From: Roseibium limicola
Lineage (GTDB): Bacteria > Pseudomonadota > Alphaproteobacteria > Rhizobiales > Stappiaceae
DNA: 64,000 nucleotides
Reading direction: 5' to 3'
Assembly (NCBI RefSeq): GCF_017313085.1
Contig: NZ_JAFLNF010000009.1
Location: 62,001 to 126,000, forward strand
Shown here: positions 39,772 to 50,681 of the stretch, piece by piece
How positions within the stretch are numbered: position 1 is the stretch's first letter
How the letters are laid out: every line of letters starts with the position of its first letter
Notes under the pieces: model-generated
What the model was told of the DNA's origin: nothing
Databases searched by the model: none
What the model saw: the letters and a program-made list of their open reading frames with translations, nothing else
Position numbers and translations under genes: made by a program

Positions 39772-40644
39772 TCAGAGGTCGGCTCGGGTTTTGCCTTCAG
39801 CCACCCAACCGGCGACGCGCTCGGCGATTTCCGGTATGGCATCAAGCTCTTCGCGCTCAAGGCTGCGGCATAGATCGTAGATGACACAGCGTTTGCATTC
39901 CGGCTTGCGCGCCTTGCAGATGTAGCGGCCATGCAGGATCAGCCAGTGATGGGCATGCAGGCTGTATTCCGTCGGGATCGCCCGTTCCATGGCCTTTTCC
40001 ACCTCCAACGGTGTCTTGCCGGGGGCAATGCCGATGCGATTACCGAGCCGAAACAAATGGGTGTCGACGGCAATGGTCGGTTGGCCGAAGAAGATATTCA
40101 GCACCACGTTGGCTGTCTTGCGGCCGACGCCGGGTAGCTTTTCAAGCTCCTCACGCACCGGGGGCACCTCTCCGCCATGGTCGCGGATGAGCATTTCCGA
40201 CATGAGGATGACGTTCTTCGCCTTGGTCTTATAGAGCCCGATGGTGCGCACATGTTCGCGCACGGCATCCTCGCCCAGTGCCACCATCTTTTGCGGTGTA
40301 TCGGCCAGCAGAAACAGCTTTTTCGTTGCCCGATTGACACCAACGTCTGTTGCTTGGGCCGAGAGCAGAACCGCGACCAGCAGCGTGTAGGCATTGGTGT
40401 AGTCCAGCTCGCCTTCCGGCACCGGATTATCGGCATGGAAGCGCTGGAAGATCTGATGGCTTTCGAGCCGCGAATAGCGTGACCGCTTCAAAACCTTGCC
40501 GGGATTGTCGACCGAGGGCGCCTTGCGCTTCGGTTTCGCCGGCTTCTTGGCAGCAGATTTCCGAGCGGGTTTTGCCGCCGGTTTCGTTGCGGTGGATGCA
40601 GCGGGCGAAACTTCAGTCGGCGAGGTGGGCTTTTCGTCTGTCAT
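39772..40644 (-). CDS. nth: Endonuclease III
   Basis: 290 aa. It is a DNA glycosylase/AP lyase for oxidised pyrimidines. The helix-hairpin-helix LPGVGRKTANVV, the catalytic Asp in FGQPTIAVDTHLFRLGNR, and the [4Fe-4S] loop CKARKPECKRCVIYDLC (C-x6-C-x2-C-x5-C) are intact. An Ala/Lys/Pro-rich N-terminal extension of about 60 residues is unlike E. coli and may bind DNA. The ATG at 40642-40644 has GAGGA close by; a start eight to twelve codons earlier is possible. Confidence 0.95.
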   Translation of the reverse strand: MTDEKPTSPTEVSPAASTATKPAAKPARKSAAKKPAKPKRKAPSVDNPGKVLKRSRYSRLESHQIFQRFHADNPVPEGELDYTNAYTLLVAVLLSAQATDVGVNRATKKLFLLADTPQKMVALGEDAVREHVRTIGLYKTKAKNVILMSEMLIRDHGGEVPPVREELEKLPGVGRKTANVVLNIFFGQPTIAVDTHLFRLGNRIGIAPGKTPLEVEKAMERAIPTEYSLHAHHWLILHGRYICKARKPECKRCVIYDLCRSLEREELDAIPEIAERVAGWVAEGKTRADL

Positions 40645-40666
40645 GAGTCCTCTATAATCAAACCTC

Positions 40667-41209
40667 ATGCAGGACGACAATCCGAAAGCCGATCAAACGG
40701 CGAAAGTTTCAGTGCCAACAGCCGATCAGCCGGAGAAGCCCTTCTTCTCTGCGGTGCTGACGCCCTATCGCTCGCTGGGGCCCCATGGGTTTCTGACCCT
40801 GATGATTTGCCTCGGAGTGATCAGTTTTATCGCCGGACTGGTGTTTCTTTCCATCGGTGCCTGGCCGGTCTTCGGCTTTTTCGGGCTCGACGTGTTGCTG
40901 GTCTGGGCGGCATTCAAGCTCAACTATGCATCCGCCCATGCCTATGAGGAGATCGAGATTTCTGCCTCCGAGATCGTCATCCGCAAGGTCGGTCCGGGAA
41001 AGCGCAACACCGAACTGCGGTTCAATCCGGTCTGGGTGCGCCTGTCTGTCACCCGACTGAAGGATGAAGGTGTCACGAAGATCGCCCTGATCTCCCGAGG
41101 CGATACCGTGGAAGTCGGCAATTTTCTCAATCCGGATGATCGCACCAGTTTTGCCGGTGCTCTCGGCAATGCGCTGCATTCTGCCAAGTCGGGCGGTTTT
41201 CACGTTTAG
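40667..41209 (+). CDS. DUF2244 integral membrane protein
   Basis: 180 aa. Two adjacent transmembrane segments lie at about residues 40-80 (FLTLMICLGVISFIAGLVFL and AWPVFGFFGLDVLLVWAAF). A soluble C-terminal part follows. The PYRSLGPHGF opening and the EEIEISASEIVIRK segment match DUF2244. The function is unknown. It is divergent from nth with only 22 bp between the starts. Its stop overlaps the convergent MFS stop by 4 bp (41206-41209). Confidence 0.8.
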   Translation: MQDDNPKADQTAKVSVPTADQPEKPFFSAVLTPYRSLGPHGFLTLMICLGVISFIAGLVFLSIGAWPVFGFFGLDVLLVWAAFKLNYASAHAYEEIEISASEIVIRKVGPGKRNTELRFNPVWVRLSVTRLKDEGVTKIALISRGDTVEVGNFLNPDDRTSFAGALGNALHSAKSGGFHV

Positions 41210-42390
41210 ACCTTTGCGACCTCACTCGGACGCAGACGCATCGTGGCGAGCAGCAGAAGCAGCGCTGTTGCCGAAGCTCCGGCTGCGCAATACAGCACTG
41301 TCTGGAAGCTGCTGGCACTGGCGATGAAGCCCATGGAAATGCCGCCGATCATGCCACCAAAGAAAAGCGTGTTCATGTAGGTGGCAGTGGCTCGACCGGG
41401 GCGATCTGCGGCAAAGCTCTGAACGAAGGTGATCGAGAGGCCGGCGAATAGCCCATAGTAGATGCCTTCCAGCACCGAAATAGCTAGGGCGTGCCAGACA
41501 GCGGTCACCTGGGAGAACAGCAGCATGGCCGCAATCCCCAGCACAGCGGCAAGCAGCAGCAGTGGTCGGGTCCCGAAGCGTAGCGCCATCTGGGATGAGG
41601 CAAAGATAACAAACACCTCGACAAGACATTTGACCGACAGGGACAGTCCCGGCGTGAATCCGGGCAGGTTTGTTTCCTGTATGAAAAACAAGGGCATGGA
41701 GGAAACGAACAGCGAATTCGTGACGACGAACCCGAGGCAGCTCAGGGCTGCCAGCAATAGCTTCCAGTTGATTGGATCTTCATGCCGAGATCTACGCGCA
41801 CGCACCGGCCCGTGGAAGTCGGGCGGGATTAGCCGGTGCCAGAGGATCATATAGACCAGGCCGATGCCGAACGAGCAGAGGAAGGTCGTGGTGAAGCCGA
41901 ATTGCGCCACCAGCGCATAGGCCATGGCGGGCCCGATCATCCAGCCCAGCGACACGGCAATCCGCAACCGTGAATTCATCACGGCGACATTCAGCCCCTC
42001 GGTGGTCGCATAAAGCCGTCCGAAGGTGAAAATGATGCCGCTGCCCATGTTGGCAAGGCTCATCAGCGGCGCAATACACAGCAGCAACAGCCACAGCCGG
42101 TCGATCTGGGTCAGTAGGAGGGTGGCCAACAGATAGGACGACAGGGACAGCAGCAACAGGTTGCGCACACGCGCCCCGTGATCAAGCTTCTCTCCCGCCC
42201 AGCGATTCGTCAGCAACGACAGCGGCGCCACGGTCGCGACGTAGAAACCGGCCTGCCAGGGCGGCACGCCGAGACCCTCAACGATAAAGAAGCTCATCAG
42301 CGGAATAAGCGAAGATGTACAGAGGCTGTTGATCAGCACGAGCGCGAATATCGCCGTGCCCTGTCGTGGCAAGCCATAAAAGAAAGTCAT
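41206..42390 (-). CDS. MFS transporter, sugar-efflux (SetA/SotA) type
   Basis: 394 aa, about 12 hydrophobic segments in two halves. The GEKLDHGARVRNLLL loop after helix 2 and the second-half RFGTRPLLLL follow the MFS pattern. The best fit is the sugar efflux transporter group, but the substrate cannot be read from sequence. It faces the DUF2244 gene tail to tail and shares a 4-bp stop overlap. It starts 166 bp downstream of the mutS stop and is co-directional with it. Confidence 0.82.
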   Translation of the reverse strand: MTFFYGLPRQGTAIFALVLINSLCTSSLIPLMSFFIVEGLGVPPWQAGFYVATVAPLSLLTNRWAGEKLDHGARVRNLLLLSLSSYLLATLLLTQIDRLWLLLLCIAPLMSLANMGSGIIFTFGRLYATTEGLNVAVMNSRLRIAVSLGWMIGPAMAYALVAQFGFTTTFLCSFGIGLVYMILWHRLIPPDFHGPVRARRSRHEDPINWKLLLAALSCLGFVVTNSLFVSSMPLFFIQETNLPGFTPGLSLSVKCLVEVFVIFASSQMALRFGTRPLLLLAAVLGIAAMLLFSQVTAVWHALAISVLEGIYYGLFAGLSITFVQSFAADRPGRATATYMNTLFFGGMIGGISMGFIASASSFQTVLYCAAGASATALLLLLATMRLRPSEVAKV

Positions 42391-42556
42391 TTTTGTCCCG
42401 AAAGGCAGAACGCAAAACAGGCAGGGTCTATGAAGGTAGGTTCGAAATCTTTCTGCAGTATGACATCACATGGCGGAGGACTTTGGCGGCCTGCCGGCCT
42501 TTCTCAGATCTGCCAACGGGAGCCGGTCAACAGGGCGTTGCCAACCCCGGCAGTCG

Positions 42557-45274
42557 TCATATCCGACGAATGGACTTCAGCCGATAGAGCGCTTCAAGTG
42601 CTTCCTTGGGCGTCATGTCGTCGGGGTCGATGCCGCTCAGGGCCTCGTGCAGCGGATCCGGTTCGGCCGAGGCATGTGCGGAGACAACGGGAGCAGGGGC
42701 CAGGGCGGCAAACAGCGGCAACTCGTCGATCAGAGTTTCGGCCTTGTTGCCCCGGTCCTGTTCTTCCAGTTGGCTCAGAACGGTTTTCGCCCGCTCTACG
42801 ACGCTTTGCGGCAGGCCGGCCAGTTTCGCCACCTGAATGCCGTAGGACCGGTCGGCGGCGCCCGGCACGATCTCATGCAGGAAGACGACGTCGCCATTCC
42901 ACTCTTTGACCTGAACCGTCGCATTCGACAGCCGGTCGAGTTTCTGGGCCAGCGCTGTCAGCTCGTGATAATGGGTGGCAAACAGCGAGCGGCATTTGTT
43001 GACTTCATGCAGATGTTCGATGGTCGCCCAGGCAATCGAAAGCCCGTCGAAAGTCGCTGTTCCACGGCCGATTTCATCGAGGATCACCAGCGATCGGTCG
43101 CCGGCCTGATTGAGAATGGCGGCGGTCTCCACCATTTCCACCATGAAGGTCGAGCGGCCGCGCGCCAGATCATCCGCCGCCCCGACGCGGGAGAACAACC
43201 GGTCGACGACGCCGATATGAGCGGCGGCGGCCGGCACGAACCCGCCCATCTGGGCGAGCACGGCAATCAGTGCATTCTGCCGCAGGAAGGTCGACTTACC
43301 GGCCATGTTCGGACCGGTGATCAGCCAGATGTTGCCCTGCGGTTCTTCTTCGTCCGGCCCCAGATTGGCGTTGTTGGCAACAAAGCTGTCCCCGCCGGTC
43401 TTGCGCAAGGCAGCTTCCACCACCGGGTGACGACCTGCCGTGATCTCGAAGGCATGACTGGTGTCGACCAATGGGCGCACATAGCTTTCTTCCTGCGCCA
43501 GCTTTGCCAGAGCGGCGGAGACGTCGAGGACGGCAAGCCCATGCGCTGCGGCCTTGATGCGATCACCGACATTGATGATGGCGGCACACAGGCGCTCGAA
43601 GACCTCCATCTCGATGGCCATCGAGCGCTCGCCGGCACTGGCGATCTTCGATTCCAGCTCTGCCAGCTCAGTCGTGGTGAAGCGCATCGCACCGGCCATC
43701 GACTGGCGATGGATGAAGCGGCCTGGATCGCCTTGCAGTTTCTCCGACTGGGCGGTCGGCGTTTCGATAAACCAGCCGAGCACGTTGTTGTGCTTGATCT
43801 TCAGCGCGCGGATGCCGAGTTCTTCTGCATAGTCAGCCTGCAAACGGGCGATGACCTTGCGGCTTTCATCGCGCAGTGCCCGCAGCTCATCCAGGTTCTC
43901 GTCGTACCCGGCCGCCACGAAATTTCCGTCGCGCTTCAGCAGCGGCGGCTCTTCCTTGACGGCGCGACGCAGCTCTTCCGCCAGGTCGTGCGGCGCCTGT
44001 TGCAGATGTGCGCTGGCGCTCGCGATCTCGGCAGGCACCTCGCCGCTGACATGGCTCAGACGGGCGAGGAAATCCTGGGCTGCCAGCAGTGCTTCGGCGA
44101 TTGAAAGAATATCGCGGGGGCCGCCCCGTTGCAGGGCCAGTCGCGACAGGGCGCGCGCCATGTCGGGAGCACCCTTCAGGGTCTGGCGCAGCCCCTCGCG
44201 CAAGATCTCGTTGTCGAGGAAGAAGTCGACGGCATCGTGCCGCCGGGATATTTCAACCGGATCCACCAGCGGTCCGGCTAGGCGACTGGCAAGCAGACGC
44301 GAGCCGGCACCGGTGACCGTGCGATCGATGATCGACAGCAGGCTGCCCTGCTTTTCGCCGCCGAGGGTGCGGGTAAGTTCGAGATTGGCGCGGGTCGCCG
44401 GGTCGATGAGCATCCGCCCTGCCCCGCTCTCCCGGCTGGGTGGATCCAGCGGTGGCCGCTCGCCAAGCTGGGTCTTTTCCACATAGGCCAGAATGCCGGC
44501 AGCCGCCGAAAGTTCAGCGCGCGAAAAGCTGCCGAAGCCGTCGAGGGTTTTCACCTTGAAATAATGTGCCAGCCGATCCGAGGCCGTCGTGCTGTCGAAA
44601 AAGGCGCGAGGAACCGGCGAAAGCGCTGCCCCGGAGTGTTCCGCGTGCGCGCGCAAATCGGTTTCCTGCAGCAGCATGTCGGGCAGGATCAGTTCGCATG
44701 GGTCGATCTGGGCAAGGTCGGCAGCCAGGCGCTGATCATCGGTTTCCGAAACATGGAAGGCCCCCGTCGACATGTCGATCCAGGCGAGCCCGAAAATGCT
44801 GTCGCCGGCAAGCGAGCCGCCTTTCAGCCGCGTCAGGGCGCAGAGGTAGTTGTTGGACGAGGAATCCAGCAGCCGCTCTTCGGTCAGGGTGCCTGGCGTG
44901 ACCAGGCGGACGACATCCCGGCGGACAACGGATTTCCCACCGCGTTTCTTGGCTTCTGCCGGATCTTCCAACTGCTCGCAAACCGCAACCCGATGGCCGG
45001 TGGCGATCAGTTTTTGCAAATAGTCGTCGGCTGCATGCACCGGCACACCGCACATCGGAATGTCTTCGCCCAGGTGTTTGCCGCGTTTTGTCAGAGTGAT
45101 TCCGAGTGCCCGCGCGGCGATTTCCGCATCCTCGAAGAAGAGCTCATAGAAATCTCCCATCCGGTAAAACAGCAGGCTGTCCGGATTGGCGGTCTTGATC
45201 TCGATGAACTGGGTCATCATCGGTGTGACTTTGGCGTCCACCGGCTGAGTTTTGGGTGTGTGTGGGTCCGACAT
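42557..45274 (-). CDS. mutS: DNA mismatch repair protein MutS
   Basis: 905 aa. It recognises base mismatches and starts repair with MutL. The mismatch-binding [15 protein letters not shown] is near residue 40 and holds the Phe-x-Glu that inserts into DNA. The ATPase domain has [13 protein letters not shown] (about residues 654-661) and [17 protein letters not shown]. The C-terminal region is shorter than in E. coli. The ATG at 45272-45274 has no strong ribosome site; a Met-rich stretch (PMMTQF) near residue 20 is an alternative. Confidence 0.97.
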   Translation of the reverse strand: MSDPHTPKTQPVDAKVTPMMTQFIEIKTANPDSLLFYRMGDFYELFFEDAEIAARALGITLTKRGKHLGEDIPMCGVPVHAADDYLQKLIATGHRVAVCEQLEDPAEAKKRGGKSVVRRDVVRLVTPGTLTEERLLDSSSNNYLCALTRLKGGSLAGDSIFGLAWIDMSTGAFHVSETDDQRLAADLAQIDPCELILPDMLLQETDLRAHAEHSGAALSPVPRAFFDSTTASDRLAHYFKVKTLDGFGSFSRAELSAAAGILAYVEKTQLGERPPLDPPSRESGAGRMLIDPATRANLELTRTLGGEKQGSLLSIIDRTVTGAGSRLLASRLAGPLVDPVEISRRHDAVDFFLDNEILREGLRQTLKGAPDMARALSRLALQRGGPRDILSIAEALLAAQDFLARLSHVSGEVPAEIASASAHLQQAPHDLAEELRRAVKEEPPLLKRDGNFVAAGYDENLDELRALRDESRKVIARLQADYAEELGIRALKIKHNNVLGWFIETPTAQSEKLQGDPGRFIHRQSMAGAMRFTTTELAELESKIASAGERSMAIEMEVFERLCAAIINVGDRIKAAAHGLAVLDVSAALAKLAQEESYVRPLVDTSHAFEITAGRHPVVEAALRKTGGDSFVANNANLGPDEEEPQGNIWLITGPNMAGKSTFLRQNALIAVLAQMGGFVPAAAAHIGVVDRLFSRVGAADDLARGRSTFMVEMVETAAILNQAGDRSLVILDEIGRGTATFDGLSIAWATIEHLHEVNKCRSLFATHYHELTALAQKLDRLSNATVQVKEWNGDVVFLHEIVPGAADRSYGIQVAKLAGLPQSVVERAKTVLSQLEEQDRGNKAETLIDELPLFAALAPAPVVSAHASAEPDPLHEALSGIDPDDMTPKEALEALYRLKSIRRI

Positions 45275-45403
45275 GAGGCGAAACTAGCAAACCCGTTTCC
45301 TGCTTTCACAATTGCTATGCCATTCCAGGCCTTGAGTGGGCAATTTTCAGGGGATAAGGTCTCAGCCCCCGTGAGGGAAAGCAGGTAGAGGAAACGCGCT
45401 AAA

Positions 45404-47686
45404 ATGTCCGCCAAGTCAAAGTCGCCGAAGACGACCATAAGCTTCACCGATCAGGAAGCCCTGAACTTCCACCAGGAAGGCCGCCCGGGTAAGCTTGAGA
45501 TCACTCCGACGAAACCCATGGCGACCCAGCGCGATCTTTCGCTGGCCTATTCGCCGGGCGTGGCGGTGCCGGTTCTTGCCATTGCCGAAGACCCGAGCAA
45601 GGCGTTCGATTACACCACCCGTGGCAATATGGTCGCTGTCATTTCCAATGGCACCGCCATTCTCGGCCTTGGCAACCTTGGCGCACTGGCCTCCAAACCG
45701 GTGATGGAAGGCAAGGCGGTCCTGTTCAAGCGTTTCGCCGACGTCGATTCGATCGATCTGGAAGTGGATACCCAGGACGTCGAGGAATTCATCAGCGCTG
45801 TGCGCTACCTCGGCCCATCCTTTGGCGGCATCAACCTGGAAGACATCAAGGCTCCCGACTGCTTCATCATCGAGCAGCGCCTGCGCGAGCTGATGGACAT
45901 TCCGGTCTTCCATGACGATCAGCACGGAACCGCCATCATCGCCGCCGCTGGTATCATCAACGCCCTGCACATGACAGGTCGCGACATGGCGACCGCCAAA
46001 GTCGTTTGCAACGGCGCCGGCGCGGCAGGCATCGCCTGCATCGAGCTGGTCAAGGCAATGGGTATTCCACACAACAACGTCACCCTGTGTGACACCAAGG
46101 GCGTCATCTACAAGGGCCGCACCGAGGGCATGAACCAGTGGAAATCCGCCCACGCCATCGAGACCGACGACCGCTCGCTTTATGACGCACTGAAGGGCGC
46201 TGACGTTTTCCTTGGCGTTTCCGTCAAGGGCGCGCTGACCCACGACATGCTGCGGGCAATGGCGCCGAACCCTATCATTTTCGCCATGGCCAATCCGGAT
46301 CCGGAAATCACTCCGGAAGAAGCCGCCGAAGTGCGGGACGATGCCATCGTCGCCACCGGTCGTTCCGATTATCCCAATCAGGTCAACAACGTCCTCGGCT
46401 TCCCTTACATCTTCCGTGGCGCCCTGGATGTGCAGGCAACAACCATCAACGACGAGATGAAGGTCGCTTGCGCCAAGGCTCTGGCGGAACTGGCTCGGGA
46501 GGAAGTGCCGGATGAGGTCGCCGCCGCCTATCGCGGCAATCGGCCGAAGTTCGGGCCGGAATACATCATTCCGGTGCCCTTCGATCCGCGCCTGATGTCG
46601 ACCATTCCGCCGGCCGTCGCCCAGGCGGCGATGGACAGCGGCGTGGCGCGCAAGCCTATCGTCGACATGGACGCCTACAAGCAACAACTGTCGGCCCGCC
46701 GTGATCCGGTCGCCGGCACTCTGCAGCGCATCTTCTCCAAGGTGCGCCAGATGCCGAAGCGCGTTGTCTTTGCCGAGGGCGAGGAGGAGCCAGTCATCCG
46801 CGCTGCCGCCAGCTTCGTCAGCCAGGGTCTGGGTGAGGCGATCCTGATCGGCCGCGAAGACGAGATCCAGAAAGTCGCACAGCATGCAGGCGTCGATATC
46901 AGCCGCGCCGGGATAACCATCCAGAACGCGCGCCTGTCCAACCGCAACAGCGATTATGCCCAGTATCTCTACGGCCGCCTGCAGCGCAAAGGCTACCTGC
47001 TGCGGGACTGCCAGCGCATGGTCAACAACGACCGCAACTACTGGGGTGCGATCATGGTTGCCCGCGGCGATGCGGATGCGATGGTTACAGGCGTGACGCG
47101 AAACTATTCTGTTGCGCTCGACACGGTACGCTCCTGCATCGACACCAAGCCAGGCCACCGGGTTATCGGCGTCTCGCTGGCGCTTGCCCGTGGCCGGACC
47201 GTTCTGATTGCCGATACGGCGGTCATCGACATGCCGACATCGGAAGAACTGGCGGATATCGCCGAGGAAGCAGCCCATGTCGCCCGCAAGCTCGGTTACG
47301 AGCCGCGCGTCGCCATGCTGGCCTATTCGACCTTCGGCCATCCGAAGGGCGAGCGCTCGGAGAAAGTTCAGGAAGCCGTGCGCATTCTGGACCGTCGCCG
47401 CGTCGATTTCGAATACGACGGTGAAATGGCAGCCGACGTGGCGCTCAATATGGACAAGATGGGCGCCTATCCGTTCTGCCGTCTGTCCGGTCCGGCCAAT
47501 GTGCTGGTCATGCCGGCGTTCCACTCCGCCTCCATCTCGACAAAGATGCTGCAGGAACTGGGTGGCTCCACCGTCATCGGCCCGCTTCTGGTCGGCCTCG
47601 ACAAGCCGGTGCAGATCGTTCCACTGGGCGCCAAGGACAGCGACATCGTCAACATGGCCGCCATCGCTGCTTACAATGTGACGTAA
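45404..47686 (+). CDS. maeB: NADP-dependent malic enzyme with phosphotransacetylase domain
   Basis: 760 aa. The N-terminal 430 residues are a malic enzyme (malate to pyruvate + CO2 + NADPH): [39 protein letters not shown] and [16 protein letters not shown]. The C-terminal 330 residues form a phosphotransacetylase-like domain, which in the MaeB family is not catalytic and senses acetyl-CoA. GAGGAA lies 11 nt before the ATG. It is divergent from mutS and is followed by a repeat region and trpF. Confidence 0.96.
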   Translation: MSAKSKSPKTTISFTDQEALNFHQEGRPGKLEITPTKPMATQRDLSLAYSPGVAVPVLAIAEDPSKAFDYTTRGNMVAVISNGTAILGLGNLGALASKPVMEGKAVLFKRFADVDSIDLEVDTQDVEEFISAVRYLGPSFGGINLEDIKAPDCFIIEQRLRELMDIPVFHDDQHGTAIIAAAGIINALHMTGRDMATAKVVCNGAGAAGIACIELVKAMGIPHNNVTLCDTKGVIYKGRTEGMNQWKSAHAIETDDRSLYDALKGADVFLGVSVKGALTHDMLRAMAPNPIIFAMANPDPEITPEEAAEVRDDAIVATGRSDYPNQVNNVLGFPYIFRGALDVQATTINDEMKVACAKALAELAREEVPDEVAAAYRGNRPKFGPEYIIPVPFDPRLMSTIPPAVAQAAMDSGVARKPIVDMDAYKQQLSARRDPVAGTLQRIFSKVRQMPKRVVFAEGEEEPVIRAAASFVSQGLGEAILIGREDEIQKVAQHAGVDISRAGITIQNARLSNRNSDYAQYLYGRLQRKGYLLRDCQRMVNNDRNYWGAIMVARGDADAMVTGVTRNYSVALDTVRSCIDTKPGHRVIGVSLALARGRTVLIADTAVIDMPTSEELADIAEEAAHVARKLGYEPRVAMLAYSTFGHPKGERSEKVQEAVRILDRRRVDFEYDGEMAADVALNMDKMGAYPFCRLSGPANVLVMPAFHSASISTKMLQELGGSTVIGPLLVGLDKPVQIVPLGAKDSDIVNMAAIAAYNVT

Positions 47687-48036
47687 GGCCGGGTTGTTCT
47701 TTTCAAACTGTGTGGCTCACCGATCCCGGCTCGCACTTCGTTTGGCCGGGATGACGAGAAATAGACCTCTTTCGTCATCCCGGACGAAGCATAGCGAAGA
47801 TGCGGGATCGGTGAGCCGCGACACTTGCAGTTCAGAAAATCCGGCGGCATCTCGGGTTGCCGATTTGAAATAGATATCAGAACGGGAAGATCCCCACCCC
47901 ACGAGGGGGAGGGGTTGATCACTTTCACCTCACACTCCCCGGAGACTTTGGCCAAAGCCGAATTTGGCAAAGTGGGATGGATTGACTAAGTAGCGTGGAT
48001 AGCCAAGGTTACTCGGCCTCAGAATTGAAAGACGTC
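47687..48036. other. Intergenic region, maeB to trpF
   Basis: 350 bases. The left part contains the long palindrome at 47714-47817. The right part shows no clear gene. It probably includes the trpF promoter. Confidence 0.5.
47714..47817. repeat. Long palindromic intergenic repeat (module C type)
   Basis: GGCTCACCGATCCCG (47714-47728) and CGGGATCGGTGAGCC (47803-47817) are perfect outer arms. Inside them CCGGGATGACG (47746-47756) pairs with CGTCATCCCGG (47773-47783). The whole is an imperfect inverted repeat of about 104 bp, with sequence shared with module C at 59.3 and 61 kb. Confidence 0.9.
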
Positions 48037-48699
48037 ATGACCGATCTTCTCATCAAAATTTGCGGGATCTCGACGGAAGAGACCATGCAGGCCACCCTCG
48101 ATCTCGGGGTGGATATGGTCGGGCTGGTGTTTTTTCCGAAAAGCCCGCGCCATGTGTCTCTGACGCAGGCCTGCAAGCTGGCCGACATGGCGCGTGGCAA
48201 GGCGAAGGTTGTGGCGTTGACGGTCAACATGGATCTCGACAGCCTGTCGCGGATCAATGAGCTGGTGGCCCCGGACATTTTCCAGTTTCACGGCAATGAG
48301 ACTCCGGAAGCCTGCGCGGCTGCCAAAGTCATGTACAACAAGCAGGTGATGAAGGCCGTGGCGATTTCAGACAGGTCCGATCTGGAAGAAGCGCTCTACT
48401 ATTCCATCGTCGCCGACAGACTTCTGTTCGATGCCAAACCGCCGAAAGGGTCCGACCTTCCCGGTGGCAATGGCGTCACCTTTGATTGGGATCTTCTCAA
48501 AGACCTTGACCTTGCAAAGCCCTTCATGCTTTCCGGGGGGCTGGATGCGTCGAATGTGGCGCAGGCCATCACCCGATCCGGCGCGACAGCGGTGGATGTC
48601 TCCTCCGGCGTGGAGCGGGAAAAGGGCGTAAAGGACATCGAGAAGATCCGCGCGTTCGTGGCGGCCGCCCGAAGCGTTTCACCAGTGGCAGGGGAGTAA
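48037..48699 (+). CDS. trpF: Phosphoribosylanthranilate isomerase
   Basis: 220 aa. It converts PRA to CdRP in tryptophan synthesis. The TIM-barrel motifs are [29 protein letters not shown] and [18 protein letters not shown], with [12 protein letters not shown]. The ATG at 48037 is preceded by GAAAG; the frame runs 14 codons further up, without support. It starts the trpF-trpB-trpA series. Confidence 0.96.
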   Translation: MTDLLIKICGISTEETMQATLDLGVDMVGLVFFPKSPRHVSLTQACKLADMARGKAKVVALTVNMDLDSLSRINELVAPDIFQFHGNETPEACAAAKVMYNKQVMKAVAISDRSDLEEALYYSIVADRLLFDAKPPKGSDLPGGNGVTFDWDLLKDLDLAKPFMLSGGLDASNVAQAITRSGATAVDVSSGVEREKGVKDIEKIRAFVAAARSVSPVAGE

Positions 48700-48704
48700 T
48701 TCAG

Positions 48705-49919
48705 TTGACCACCTTGGCAAACTCCATGCGGTCCGGTCCCGATGACCGTGGCCATTTCGGGATTTTCGGCGGGCGCTATGTCGCCGAAACCCTCATGCCG
48801 CTGATCCTCGATCTGGAACAGGCATATAAAGACGCGAAAGCTGATCCGGCCTTTGCTGCAGAGATCACGTCACTGAACAAGCATTATACCGGACGGCCCT
48901 CGCCGCTGTATTTTGCCGAGCGGCTGACGGAGCATCTGGGCGGCGCCAAGATCTACTTCAAGCGCGACGAGCTGAACCACACCGGCTCGCACAAGATCAA
49001 CAACTGCTTGGGTCAGATCCTCCTGGCCATGCGTATGGGCAAGACCCGCATCATCGCCGAGACTGGCGCTGGGCAGCACGGCGTGGCAACCGCCACCGTT
49101 TGTGCCCGTTTCGGCCTGCCTTGCGTTGTCTACATGGGCGCCACCGATGTGGAGCGTCAGAAGCCGAACGTCTTCCGCATGAAGCTGCTGGGCGCTGAAA
49201 TCGCTCCGGTGACCGCCGGTGCCGGCACCTTGAAAGATGCCATGAACGAGGCATTGCGCGATTGGGTAACCAACGTCGACGACACCTATTATCTGATCGG
49301 CACCGCGGCTGGACCGCATCCGTATCCTGAGATTGTTCGCGATCTTCAGTCGGTGATCGGGCAGGAGACACGCGAACAGATGATGGAGGCCGAAGGCCGC
49401 CTTCCTGACGTTCTGGTGGCCGCTGTCGGCGGCGGTTCTAACGCCATCGGCCTGTTCCACCCGTTCCTGGACGATGAAGGCGTGCAGATCATCGGCGTGG
49501 AAGCCGGGGGCCATGGCCTCGAAGGCCAGGAGCATTGCGCCTCGATCACCGCCGGAAAGCCGGGGGTTCTGCATGGCAACCGGACCTATCTGTTGCAGGA
49601 TGACGACGGCCAGATTTTCGAAGGTCATTCGATCTCCGCCGGTCTTGACTATCCGGGCATTGGCCCTGAGCATTCCTGGCTGAAGGACACAGGCCGGGTA
49701 GACTATGTTCCGATCATGGACACGGAGGCGCTCGAGGCTTTTCAGCTGCTGACCAGGATCGAGGGCATCATTCCGGCACTTGAGCCGGCCCATGCACTGG
49801 CCCATGTGGTCAAGTTGGCGCCGACCCTGGACAAGGACAAGATCATCGTCATGAACCTCTGTGGGCGTGGGGACAAGGATGTCTTTGCCGTGGGCGAGAT
49901 GCTCGGCTTTGATCTCTGA
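48705..49919 (+). CDS. trpB: Tryptophan synthase beta chain
   Basis: 404 aa. It joins indole and serine with PLP. The Schiff-base Lys97 is in [13 protein letters not shown], and [13 protein letters not shown] is the phosphate loop. The start is a TTG at 48705 with GGGGAG 8 nt upstream; the ATG at codon 8 lacks one. It follows trpF by 5 bp. An intrinsic terminator follows, before the DUF1127 gene. Confidence 0.97.
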   Translation: MTTLANSMRSGPDDRGHFGIFGGRYVAETLMPLILDLEQAYKDAKADPAFAAEITSLNKHYTGRPSPLYFAERLTEHLGGAKIYFKRDELNHTGSHKINNCLGQILLAMRMGKTRIIAETGAGQHGVATATVCARFGLPCVVYMGATDVERQKPNVFRMKLLGAEIAPVTAGAGTLKDAMNEALRDWVTNVDDTYYLIGTAAGPHPYPEIVRDLQSVIGQETREQMMEAEGRLPDVLVAAVGGGSNAIGLFHPFLDDEGVQIIGVEAGGHGLEGQEHCASITAGKPGVLHGNRTYLLQDDDGQIFEGHSISAGLDYPGIGPEHSWLKDTGRVDYVPIMDTEALEAFQLLTRIEGIIPALEPAHALAHVVKLAPTLDKDKIIVMNLCGRGDKDVFAVGEMLGFDL

Positions 49920-49966
49920 TTGATCGCCTCTGCCGGTCCCTGAGAGGCACATGGCTCAAACACAAC

Positions 49967-49997
49967 AAGGCGCTGCCCATCGGGCGGCGCTTTTTTC
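49967..49997 (+). terminator. Intrinsic terminator after trpB
   Basis: A 12-bp stem with two G-U pairs (AAGGCGCTGCCC / GGGCGGCGCTTT) leads into a run of T. Together with the next gene it splits trpB from trpA. Confidence 0.8.
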
Positions 49998-50040
49998 ATT
50001 TCTGCGTTTATCGCGGTATTTGTATCGATTTAAACTCGAT

Positions 50041-50056
50041 TGTTTCACGTAAAACA
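50041..50056. promoter_or_regulatory. parS-like site, remote
   Basis: TGTTTCACGTAAAACA has one mismatch (G to A at position 11) to the ParB palindrome. It lies about 21 kb from the probable origin, apart from the other sites. Confidence 0.6.
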
Positions 50057-50297
50057 GGTCGAAAATCACCTTTGGCTGTCAGATAAGCCGATCCGACATG
50101 GCAGCCCTGCGCTCACTGCATTGCAGTGCACTGTTATAAATTTCAATAAGTTAGAGCTATTCCGTTTCTGCATTGCTGCTGCGCAACATCAACTGTTGCG
50201 GCATGAACGAGCAGGGCTATTATTTGGTCAGAAGTTAATCACGGCGCCGCCCCGAGGGGCCTGCTGCCGATCCCTGAAGACCGAAAGGAACAGTCTC

Positions 50298-50522
50298 ATG
50301 GCTCTTACATATGCCGCTTCCCCGCTCGATGGCCTCTCTCACGCCTGGGCCTCTTTCTCCAAGAGCTGCGCAGTATTTTTTGAAGAAGTTGGTCGTGCCC
50401 GTGCAGCCCGCGCCCTCTACGCCGAATTCTCCACCATGAGCGATGATGAACTCGATGCCCATGGCCTGAAGCGTTGCGACGTTTCCCAGACCGTTTATGC
50501 CAAGGTCTACGACCTGCGCTAA
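50298..50522 (+). CDS. DUF1127 small protein
   Basis: 74 aa. The C-terminal half (ARALYAEFSTMSDDELDAHGLKRCDVSQTVYAKVYDLR) matches the DUF1127 pattern, a short Arg- and Leu-rich domain. The N-terminal part is not recognisable. DUF1127 proteins in Agrobacterium and other alphaproteobacteria have been linked to RNA turnover and phosphate metabolism; nothing in this sequence proves that for this gene. AAAGGA precedes the ATG at 50298. It lies between trpB and trpA with its own long leader. Confidence 0.85.
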   Translation: MALTYAASPLDGLSHAWASFSKSCAVFFEEVGRARAARALYAEFSTMSDDELDAHGLKRCDVSQTVYAKVYDLR

Positions 50523-50681
50523 GCCGACCTTTCAATCCGCTCCAAAACCTGTGCGTCGGCCACAAGGTCAAAAATGGCGCACCGGGCGGATTGACAGGGG
50601 GAGGCCCTGCCCCCTACATCCTTCAGACGTGCAAAATGCCAGTTCCCACGGCATTTTATGGATGATCAGGGTAGGTGTTGG

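Larger units (their letters stand above)
49920..50297. other. Intergenic region, trpB to DUF1127 gene
   Basis: 378 bases. It contains the trpB terminator (49967-49997), a parS-like site (50041-50056) and a perfect inverted repeat, CACTGCA-T-TGCAGTG (50114-50128), that could be an operator. The small gene's promoter must lie here. Confidence 0.6.

Noticed and set aside
42470-44104. 544-codon open frame antisense to mutS
   Set aside because: It lies fully over mutS, which has all its family motifs. The translation has no known domain and looks like a shadow of a GC-rich gene.
45416-47524. 702-codon open frame antisense to maeB
   Set aside because: Same reason: maeB is intact on the other strand, and this frame has no motif or ribosome site.
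45404-47686. maeB with a phosphotransacetylase domain as a novel fusion
   Set aside because: This domain set is the known form of MaeB in proteobacteria.
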